From Pseudomonadota bacterium (lineage in GTDB: Bacteria > Pseudomonadota > Gammaproteobacteria > Acidithiobacillales > Acidithiobacillaceae): a stretch of 11,086 nucleotides of DNA. The DNA lies in contig JAKAFG010000050.1 in the NCBI GenBank assembly GCA_021818125.1, positions 1-11,086 of the forward strand. The letters run 5' to 3'. Below, piece by piece: positions 1 through 4,401 of this stretch. The position numbers were made by a program, and so were the translations under genes. A model generated the notes under the pieces. The model was not told where the DNA came from. It made no database searches and saw only the letters and a program-made list of their open reading frames with translations. The first letter of the stretch is position 1. The number at the start of each line of letters is the position of its first letter.

Positions 1-1
1 A

Positions 2-565
2 GAGGGCACGAGAAGCGGACTTTATCGGGAAGTGCTCAGAATTGCTGACATCGTTCGACCGAGATACCTGTTCATGGAGAACGTCGCAGCCATCCTTGCT
101 AACGAATTCCTTGGAACCGTTCTCGGAGACCTGGCCGCGCGCGGGTATGATGCGCGATGGACGTGTTTACCGGCATCGGCAACCGGTGCCCCGCACTACC
201 GTGATCGGTGGTGGTGCCTTGCAGAACGTGCCGACACCGACGGTGAACGGGAACTACAACCGGAAGGGCGCGAGCCAGAACAGCGGGGATGGGCTGGCGA
301 CATGGGCGAGGATGTGGCCGACTCCGTGTTCCTCGGCCAGCAAGGGGAGCAGCCCGGCAGCCTTGACGCGAAAGAATGGGCGCAGTCGGGAGAACGACAG
401 GCTGGATCATGCGGTAATGGCATCGGATGGTGGACAGTTGAACCCGGAATTCGTCGAGTGGTTGATGGGATTCCCGACAGGGCACACCGCATCAAAGCCC
501 TCGGCAATGCCCAAGTCCCGCTCCAAGCCGCGCTCGCGTGGATGATCCTGGGAGGACCTGCATGA
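2..565 (+). CDS. C5-cytosine DNA methyltransferase, C-terminal part (5' end outside window)
   Basis: The frame is open from the left edge, so this is the 3' part of a larger gene; a GTG at 32 is only an internal codon. Recognisable conserved blocks of the m5C methyltransferase family are motif VI (MENV, about 75-86), a motif VIII-like stretch (GAPHYRDRWWCLA) and motif X near the end (KALGNAQVP). The variable stretch between VIII and X would be the target-recognition region. The catalytic Pro-Cys of motif IV would lie upstream and cannot be seen. The enzyme would transfer a methyl group from S-adenosylmethionine to C5 of cytosine. The form of motif X is typical of phage and mobile-element enzymes, which usually protect DNA from host restriction. 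The stop codon overlaps an ATG (ATGA at 562-565) of a 26-codon ORF. Family assignment is good; target sequence unknown. Confidence 0.85.
   Translation, partial: EGTRSGLYREVLRIADIVRPRYLFMENVAAILANEFLGTVLGDLAARGYDARWTCLPASATGAPHYRDRWWCLAERADTDGERELQPEGREPEQRGWAGDMGEDVADSVFLGQQGEQPGSLDAKEWAQSGERQAGSCGNGIGWWTVEPGIRRVVDGIPDRAHRIKALGNAQVPLQAALAWMILGGPA
3..545 (+). CDS. Overlapping +1-frame ORF resembling a phage 'WLMGFP' protein (possible dual coding)
   Basis: This frame is also open from the left edge and lies completely over the methyltransferase gene. Its translation has features I recognise from phage hypothetical proteins found with cytosine methyltransferases: CSWRTSQPSL near the start, FSETWPRAGMMRDGRVYR, repeated WPTP-type segments (VPTPTVNGN, MWPTPCSSAS), and near the end LNPEFVEWLMGFPTGHT. 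A random shadow frame would not be expected to hold this ordered set. A TTG at 42 could be a start, but the frame is open further left, so the real start may be outside the window. Function is unknown. It may be a genuine overlapping gene, or a conserved by-product of methyltransferase coding that has often been annotated. The likeness is from memory. Confidence 0.4.
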   Translation, partial: RAREADFIGKCSELLTSFDRDTCSWRTSQPSLLTNSLEPFSETWPRAGMMRDGRVYRHRQPVPRTTVIGGGALQNVPTPTVNGNYNRKGASQNSGDGLATWARMWPTPCSSASKGSSPAALTRKNGRSRENDRLDHAVMASDGGQLNPEFVEWLMGFPTGHTASKPSAMPKSRSKPRSRG

Positions 566-705
566 AAACCCTCGACCTCCTCGACCGGCTCCCCGCACTC
601 CAAGCAAGAGCCGGTCGCTTTCGGTCCTTCCGGCTTGCGTAGCTGGAGGGCAGCCTCTCGGTACTTCTCCTCCAGTTCGCAGCCTCGGTCTATATCGTCA
701 GCCAT
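196..705 (-). CDS. DksA/TraR-type zinc-finger protein; only the N-terminal ~45 residues are family-like
   Basis: The ATG at 703-705 overlaps the end of the lysozyme gene, so translation is probably coupled. The first ~45 residues start MADDIDRGCELEEKYREAAL and reach SCLECGEPV, a pattern typical of short phage and plasmid TraR/DksA C4 zinc-finger proteins, which bind RNA polymerase through its secondary channel. The first Cys pair is C34 and C37. The expected second pair, about 15-20 residues later, is missing in this frame, and the ORF runs on for ~120 residues antisense to the methyltransferase genes. Family members are usually about 70-90 aa, so the 3' end was probably lost or frameshifted when the two phage genes were joined. 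A zinc site with one Cys pair is unlikely to be normal. The N-terminal assignment is moderate; the C-terminal part is probably not meaningful. Confidence 0.45.
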   Translation of the reverse strand: MADDIDRGCELEEKYREAALQLRKPEGPKATGSCLECGEPVEEVEGFHAGPPRIIHASAAWSGTWALPRALMRCALSGIPSTTRRIPGSTVHHPMPLPHDPACRSPDCAHSFASRLPGCSPCWPRNTESATSSPMSPAHPRCSGSRPSGCSSRSPSVSARSARHHHRSR

Positions 706-1192
706 GCAAAGCCCGCGCCAGCAATGCCAACTGATCGGCGTTCGGATAGTCTTCGATCCACTCCGAAAAGATCACCATATAGCTAATGGCATCCACACGG
801 TGCGGAACCTGTCGATACCAGAGCGAATTCTCGAAGCCATGCACGGCACCGACCCAGTCTTCGCGCTGCATGGCATCAAGCGCCTCATGGAAAGCGAGAA
901 GCCCATCCATGCCCAGATTGTAAGCAGCATCCACCAGCGCCCCGAAGCGCGGTTGTGACAATCGCGCCGACCAAGGCAATGCAGTCTCCAGTCCGATTAT
1001 GAGCTTATCCTCCACGGCGACCAGCCACGCGACCGCTTCCTGCCGGGTGACGATGGTGGATGCTGTCACCGTTGGCCCCGTTTGGCCGTAGCCGACGGTC
1101 CATACCTGTCCGATGGGGTCCCAGTACGCATGGGACCGGAAGCCTTCCTGGTCCTCGATGGCTGTGGTTTCCTGTTCGGGTGGTTGATTCAC
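698..1192 (-). CDS. GH24-family lysozyme (phage-type endolysin)
   Basis: This 164-aa protein is the usual size for a T4/P22-type muramidase, which cuts the MurNAc-GlcNAc bond of peptidoglycan. The N-terminal catalytic region is clear: E16 in EGFRSHAYWDP, D25, and T32 in VWTVGYGQTGP. The Glu-to-Asp spacing is the usual eight residues; the Asp-to-Thr spacing is one residue longer than in T4 lysozyme. A second family block is FGALVDAAYNLGMDGLLAFHEAL. There is no signal peptide or signal-anchor helix, so it would need a holin or other export. The start is GTG at 1192, overlapping the upstream stop (GTGA), with AAGGAG seven bases before it. It is the fifth gene of an overlapping cassette and is followed by the DksA/TraR-like gene. 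Role: phage lysis, or a wall-opening enzyme for the conjugation channel. Confidence 0.88.
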   Translation of the reverse strand: MNQPPEQETTAIEDQEGFRSHAYWDPIGQVWTVGYGQTGPTVTASTIVTRQEAVAWLVAVEDKLIIGLETALPWSARLSQPRFGALVDAAYNLGMDGLLAFHEALDAMQREDWVGAVHGFENSLWYRQVPHRVDAISYMVIFSEWIEDYPNADQLALLARALHG

Positions 1193-1383
1193 GGCAGTTC
1201 TCCTTTATACAAAATCATTGCCCCATCCGGCTGCTCAAGCTCGCCGGTGTGGAATATGTGGTGCCATCTCGGCGCTGCGGTGACGGCCATCTGCGCGTTG
1301 TGGATGCCCGATATTTTGGGCATGAACACGGGCACGATGGCGAGATGCAGGGTCAGCAAGAGGCCGAGGATGGCGTTGGTCAC
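1189..1383 (-). CDS. Small membrane protein in the lysis-type cassette (64 aa)
   Basis: It has one clear N-terminal hydrophobic helix (residues ~4-20, ILGLLLTLHLAIVPVF) followed by a ~40-residue polar tail. The GTG start overlaps the stop of the 100-aa gene and its own stop overlaps the GTG start of the lysozyme, both as GTGA, so it is probably translated by coupling; no strong Shine-Dalgarno sequence precedes it. The AAGGAG for the lysozyme lies inside its last codons. The size and single helix between a holin-like gene and the endolysin would suit an accessory lysis protein (pinholin, antiholin or inner spanin), but no family motif is recognisable. The N-terminal helix could also be a signal anchor. 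Confidence 0.55.
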   Translation of the reverse strand: MTNAILGLLLTLHLAIVPVFMPKISGIHNAQMAVTAAPRWHHIFHTGELEQPDGAMILYKGELP

Positions 1384-1682
1384 GCAGCCGGAGCCGTTGC
1401 CACTGAGGCCGCATGCGCCTTTTCTTCAGCCGCCACCAATGCCTGCACGGCCGTGTGGGTCGCCAGCATCCCGCTGGTCACCGTTCCCCACTGCGCGGCT
1501 AATTGCGCGGTGGTTGCATTGCCGTTGACCTGATCGGCGATCACCTGTTGCAGGATGCTGGAGAACACCGGAATCAGCGCCAGCACCAGCCCAGCCGCCG
1601 GACTCGCCGCACCGGCAACAGGGGCAGCCGTGGATGCGGCGAGGGAAATATCCTGCAAGACTTGTTCTGCTGATGCGCTCAT
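1380..1682 (-). CDS. Hydrophobic Ala-rich 100-aa protein of unknown function, lysis-type cassette
   Basis: The chosen start is the ATG at 1680-1682, with GGAG eight bases upstream; it overlaps the lipoprotein stop (ATGA). The longer reading through the lipoprotein gene has no support. The protein begins MSASAEQVLQDISLA, has a hydrophobic alanine/proline-rich stretch at ~15-48 that could hold one or two membrane segments (PAAGLVLALIPVFSSILQQV), and ends in a helical alanine-rich tail. The composition resembles small phage proteins encoded beside holins, and it could itself be a holin. No specific family is recognised. Confidence 0.6.
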   Translation of the reverse strand: MSASAEQVLQDISLAASTAAPVAGAASPAAGLVLALIPVFSSILQQVIADQVNGNATTAQLAAQWGTVTSGMLATHTAVQALVAAEEKAHAASVATAPAA

Positions 1683-1990
1683 GGTTTCACTCCGTGGGCC
1701 ACTTCGATGGCCGTCAATGTAGCGATGGCCGCCGCGATCTTGGCGGTGTTGTTCGCGGAAGGGGTAGCGCCGGGCATGCACAGGGGCGACACTGAATCGT
1801 CCACGGTGCCCAGTTGCACCACCTGCGGATAGGTCAGCACGTTCGCCTTGGCCAGGGCATACACGCCCCGATCGAGGCCGAGATAATCCGCACAGGTGTT
1901 TTGATAATTGGCCTGCGCCGAGTTGGGGCCGGTCGCACACGCCGACAACGCCAGCGTCGCGAGTGCTGCAAGTAAAAGTTTCAGCTTCAT
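1679..1990 (-). CDS. Small outer-membrane lipoprotein (103 aa)
   Basis: It has a classical lipoprotein signal peptide: basic start MKLK, hydrophobic core, and lipobox LSAC with the lipidated Cys at residue 18. The residue after the Cys is Ala rather than Asp, which in Proteobacteria favours sorting to the outer membrane. The mature part is ~86 residues with two further cysteines (C33, C71) that could form a disulphide. AAGGAGG lies eight bases before the ATG, inside the last codons of the holin-like gene. Between a holin-like gene and an endolysin, an outer-membrane lipoprotein could be the outer spanin; beside trb genes it could instead act like TrbK (entry exclusion) or VirB7. No family motif decides between these. 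Confidence 0.7.
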   Translation of the reverse strand: MKLKLLLAALATLALSACATGPNSAQANYQNTCADYLGLDRGVYALAKANVLTYPQVVQLGTVDDSVSPLCMPGATPSANNTAKIAAAIATLTAIEVAHGVKP

Positions 1991-1993
1991 CGT

Positions 1994-2197
1994 TCAGCCC
2001 TCCTTGGGCGGTTGAGTAGGGTTTGCCGTGTTACCCTGAGAGTTAACCGTAGATCCTGCATGAAAGCCTCCCAGCGCCCCAAGAGCGCCCACGGCCAAAG
2101 TCTGATAGTCGCCAACCGCCATCTTGCCGGTGAGCACCAAATACAGCAGGGAGGCGAACAGTGCGCCGGATGCTGCCAGTTTTGCGTATTGATTCAT
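1994..2197 (-). CDS. Holin-like two-helix membrane protein (67 aa)
   Basis: The ATG at 2195-2197 overlaps the IscB stop codon (ATGA) and the ORF ends three bases before the lipoprotein start. Two hydrophobic segments are visible: ~7-23 (LAASGALFASLLYLVLTG) and ~31-47 (YQTLAVGALGALGGFHAG), with a short turn and a polar Pro/Gln-rich tail ending in PPKEG. Size, two helices and charged tail are typical of small phage holins, which open the inner membrane so endolysin can reach the wall. No good Shine-Dalgarno sequence lies just upstream, so translation may depend on coupling to IscB now, or to the secreted-protein gene before the element inserted. Role is inferred from topology and the nearby lysozyme. 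Confidence 0.6.
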   Translation of the reverse strand: MNQYAKLAASGALFASLLYLVLTGKMAVGDYQTLAVGALGALGGFHAGSTVNSQGNTANPTQPPKEG

Positions 2198-3609
2198 CCA
2201 GTTGCGCGGGAAACCCCGGCGTTCAGGCCGGGGAGGGATAGCGCGGCGGTCACAGACCGCCCCATTCCCGCATCTCCTTGTGTCGATGCTATCGGGGTGA
2301 GGGCATATCCGTAGCCGTCTGCACGCTGAATCAGCGTGCAGAAGCGATGAGATATGCCTTGAATCAGTCCTTCCGCAGACTGGATGTTGAAGCTGCCACT
2401 GGCGCGAATGGCGACACGGCCCAGGTAATTGCCCGCTTTCGTCCCAGTGGTGACGACGGCTTTGACCATGTCCCCGGTCTGGAATCCGAAGACGCTTTTG
2501 CTCCGGGTCAATATCCCGCGCGGGAAACCGTGCTTCGTCAGGCGCGTGCGCTGATAGCTGCCGCGTCCTGTGGCTTTGATGGAAAGCACAGGCTGTTGCC
2601 ACTGCTCGATGGTGTCTACCTGCCCCACGCAGGCGGCATCGAGACAATGCGCTTTCGGTATCTGCAACTGCTGCCGGTTGTATTTGGTTCTGCCGCCGCT
2701 GGCGACTTCCATGTCCAGACCGGTTGCCTGGAGCCGTCCGTACAGCGCCCAGCGGGTGCTGTTGACGGCGGCGGCGTCTTTTAATGGGGCCTTGGCCTGA
2801 GCCAGTATTTTACGGATGCGTTCCGAGTTTTTGCGCAAAAACTCCGTCAATAACATGGACCCTTTGCGCTGGTTGCAGTCGTGACAGGCGATGGTGAGAT
2901 TGCTCACCCGGTCGCTTCCACCTTTTGATTTCGGGTGGATGTGGTCTATTTCGAGCGGCGTATGTTCCGCGCCGCAATACGCGCATTCCCGGCCCCATTT
3001 CTCCAGCAAATATTCCCGGATTTCGTATCCTGCCAAGGTGCCTTGTTGGTACTCCGTGCCGGAGATTTCAGGGTTTTGAATCGCCTGCATGTCAAACCGC
3101 ACCAGCTCTTGCGACAGCGCCGTTACGGGCGCCCAGCGCATCAACCGCCTTACCCATGCCAGCACCGTATCCACCCGATGTTGCAGGCTGGGTGCCAGCC
3201 AGCCTTCCGGCTTTGTGCGATTATCGAAGCGGGCGGGACGATAGCGCAGATTCCCGCGCCGCCGCCGCCGGAACGCGCTCCGGCTGGTGAGCGCATCGCG
3301 GATGGCTTGGCCACGATGTTTCAGTTCCAGCAGCATGAGCACCGTAAGCATGCGAACCACCTCGCCGGTGGTCGCATCCACCTTCTCTGCTTCCCGCACC
3401 AGCGCCAGGCCCGTCGTCTTGCTGCCGGGGTCGAGTTTGAGGCGCAGCGGTTGCAGCACGGAATCCGCCTGCAACCGGTCCACCAGCCGAATCGTAAAGG
3501 GCATGATGCGATGCACCCGCGCCCGGCCCCGCTCCAGTAATATCCGCGCCCGTTTCTCCGAGCACGGCATCAGCGGTTTCTTCCTTCTGTCGAGTACAAA
3601 TACCGCCAT
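2194..3609 (-). CDS. iscB: IscB RNA-guided HNH/RuvC endonuclease (471 aa, apparently intact)
   Basis: All parts of the IscB family are visible in order: N-terminal PLMP domain (KKPLMPCSEKRARILL, ~10-25); RuvC-I with D60 (KLDPGSKTTGLAL); Arg-rich bridge helix (~97-131, with five consecutive Arg at 114-118); RuvC-II with E168 (SQELVRFD); HNH domain with zinc cysteines C209, C212, C242, C245 and catalytic-type D222-H223; RuvC-III with H321 and D324 (KAHCLDAACVG); then a C-terminal RNA/target-interaction region (~330-471). No catalytic residue seems lost. These proteins, ancestors of Cas9, use an upstream omega RNA to cut both DNA strands. The start at 3609 is chosen because AAAGGAGG precedes it; the frame stays open for 63 codons upstream, but that stretch is the RNA region. 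The stop overlaps the next gene's ATG and appears to lie just outside the mobile element. Confidence 0.95.
   Translation of the reverse strand: MAVFVLDRRKKPLMPCSEKRARILLERGRARVHRIMPFTIRLVDRLQADSVLQPLRLKLDPGSKTTGLALVREAEKVDATTGEVVRMLTVLMLLELKHRGQAIRDALTSRSAFRRRRRGNLRYRPARFDNRTKPEGWLAPSLQHRVDTVLAWVRRLMRWAPVTALSQELVRFDMQAIQNPEISGTEYQQGTLAGYEIREYLLEKWGRECAYCGAEHTPLEIDHIHPKSKGGSDRVSNLTIACHDCNQRKGSMLLTEFLRKNSERIRKILAQAKAPLKDAAAVNSTRWALYGRLQATGLDMEVASGGRTKYNRQQLQIPKAHCLDAACVGQVDTIEQWQQPVLSIKATGRGSYQRTRLTKHGFPRGILTRSKSVFGFQTGDMVKAVVTTGTKAGNYLGRVAIRASGSFNIQSAEGLIQGISHRFCTLIQRADGYGYALTPIASTQGDAGMGRSVTAALSLPGLNAGVSRATG
2214..2233 (-). repeat. Right-end hairpin of the IscB element
   Basis: A perfect 7-bp inverted repeat (CCCCGGC and GCCGGGG) encloses a 6-base loop. 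It lies inside the last codons of iscB, about ten bases from the inferred right end, and is the type of subterminal hairpin bound by Y1 transposases. Confidence 0.75.
2302..2358. repeat. 57-bp interrupted palindrome inside the 3' part of iscB
   Basis: An inner 11-bp perfect inverted repeat (CTGCACGCTGA at 2319-2329, TCAGCGTGCAG at 2331-2341) is centred on base 2330. An outer 8-bp repeat (GGCATATC at 2302-2309, GATATGCC at 2351-2358) has the same centre, with 9 non-pairing bases on each side. It codes for a conserved part of IscB (around IQRADGYGYAL) but could also form a strong hairpin in single-stranded DNA or mRNA. It may be a second right-end structure, an RNA stability element, or chance codon use. 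Confidence 0.7.
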
Positions 3610-3614
3610 TACCG

Positions 3615-3622
3615 CCTCCTTT
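3615..3622 (-). promoter_or_regulatory. Ribosome binding site of iscB
   Basis: AAAGGAGG is read on the minus strand five bases before the ATG at 3607-3609. It decides the start: the open frame continues upstream to an ATG at 3798, but no such signal precedes that codon and the region has RNA-like stem-loops. Confidence 0.8.
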
Positions 3623-3890
3623 ACCTTTTTGCAGACTGCAAAGTCCTTACGGACTCTTGTAACGCACCCTTGCGGGCGTCTCCCCTCGGAAATGTCTGTA
3701 ACCGGCTCCGTGCTTTTACACACGCGACCGAAACCTTCGGGCCTTTCCCTTTGCCCAGCATGATTCCGGCCTTGCAGAGCGGCGAACTGAGGAAGCATTC
3801 GCCGGTGCGTCTTACCGACCCGTTACAAACGTCTGCACGTTACCGCTCGTGCTCCCTGGTCAACTCAGCTTACGTACTGCCTTGTAAGCT

Positions 3891-3906
3891 CCGCCCTTCA
3901 GGGCGG
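3891..3906 (-). repeat. Left-end hairpin of the IscB element
   Basis: CCGCCC and GGGCGG form a 6-bp stem with a 4-base loop just inside the inferred left end. It would be both a transposase-binding DNA hairpin and the first stem of the omega RNA scaffold. Confidence 0.7.
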
Positions 3907-3917
3907 GGTAGTTGACG

Positions 3918-4334
3918 TCAGGCCTGCGTCTTCTCGTGGTGCAGAATCCAGGCCCGTTCAGCGGCAATGTCTTTTGATAGCACCGCGCGGAACGCCGGTT
4001 CAGCGGCGTGAGCTGTAACCGTGCCGGCGGCGGCATTTTCCCGCGAGGCCATCAAATGGTCAGCCATATGCGGGAACGGTGCCGGAACATGCAGCCGGGC
4101 CGCCGCGTTCTGTAGCGCAAAATCCGTGCGCTGCACATGGTCGGCGGCCTTGGCCAGCTTCCCGGCAGACAACAAGTGCTGCGCGCCGTTTAAGGTGTGC
4201 AGGTCCGCCCGCAACTGCGTCTGCACCGGCAGCGTGCTGGTTGGGCCACCTGCGAATGCCAGCGGAGCCGCGAGGATGCCGCCTGCGAGGCTGAGGGCCA
4301 GACCAAATGCCTTCGTTTTGATATTCTGTTTCAT
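3918..4334 (-). CDS. Small secreted (periplasmic) protein of unknown function, 138 aa
   Basis: The start at 4334 is supported by AAGGA seven bases upstream; the longer frame reaching into trbE is not. It has a typical Sec signal peptide (MKQNIKTKAFG, then a hydrophobic core, cleavage likely after AFA at ~28). The ~110-residue mature part is Ala- and His-rich and looks helical, with no cysteine and no further membrane segment. It follows trbE by 67 bases in the same direction, a place where trb operons normally carry periplasmic channel or adhesin genes such as trbJ, but no TrbJ or other family motif is recognised. The stop TGA at 3918-3920 lies seven bases from the inferred left end of the IscB element. 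Confidence 0.7.
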   Translation of the reverse strand: MKQNIKTKAFGLALSLAGGILAAPLAFAGGPTSTLPVQTQLRADLHTLNGAQHLLSAGKLAKAADHVQRTDFALQNAAARLHVPAPFPHMADHLMASRENAAAGTVTAHAAEPAFRAVLSKDIAAERAWILHHEKTQA

Positions 4335-4401
4335 TTCAGTTCCTTTTTGTCGGGTGGATGAACAACGTGGTATAGCTAATAAGGTGTTCGGATGTCGGGC
4401 C

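Larger units (their letters stand above)
2201..3910 (-). mobile_element. IS200/IS605-like element carrying iscB and its omega RNA, no transposase
   Basis: The left end has a GC-rich hairpin (3891-3906) and the right end another (2214-2233, CCCCGGC/GCCGGGG), as expected for IS200/IS605 elements, which lack terminal inverted repeats and target duplications. On the minus strand CAAC lies just outside the left hairpin (3911-3914) and CAAC ends the right side (2201-2204), which fits the family rule that the flanking target and the right-end cleavage site share a short sequence. Ends are inferred from this and could be off by a few bases. No tnpA is inside, so movement would need a transposase in trans. 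The element lies between a stop codon (3918) and a start codon (2197) of flanking genes and breaks neither. Confidence 0.7.
3610..3910 (-). ncRNA. Probable omega RNA (HEARO RNA) of the IscB element
   Basis: IscB systems carry a structured RNA directly upstream of the ORF, described earlier as HEARO. This ~300-base stretch has no convincing gene but many short inverted repeats: 3891-3896 with 3901-3906 (CCGCCC/GGGCGG), 3867-3873 with 3884-3890 (AGCTTAC/GTAAGCT), 3781-3786 with 3798-3803, 3728-3732 with 3736-3740, a GCAA-loop hairpin at about 3663-3678, and a GTAA-loop hairpin at 3642-3655 (AGTCC/GGACT). A 7-base long-range match (3804-3810 with 3662-3668) could form a closing stem or pseudoknot. 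In this family the guide is at the 5' end, so it should be read from just outside the element (~3911-3926). Exact ends are not known; fold prediction or an Rfam search would fix them. Confidence 0.75.

Noticed and set aside
562..642. 26-codon ORF overlapping the methyltransferase stop (ATGA)
   Set aside because: Too short, no recognisable content, and antisense to the DksA/TraR-like N-terminal region.
1994..2647. 217-aa minus-strand frame extending the holin-like gene upstream
   Set aside because: The upstream part is out of frame with iscB over its conserved C-terminal coding sequence; the short form has the membrane topology.
3610..3798. Extended iscB reading frame with a start at 3798
   Set aside because: AAAGGAGG directly before ATG 3609, the family N-terminus starts there, and the upstream stretch has RNA-like stem-loops.
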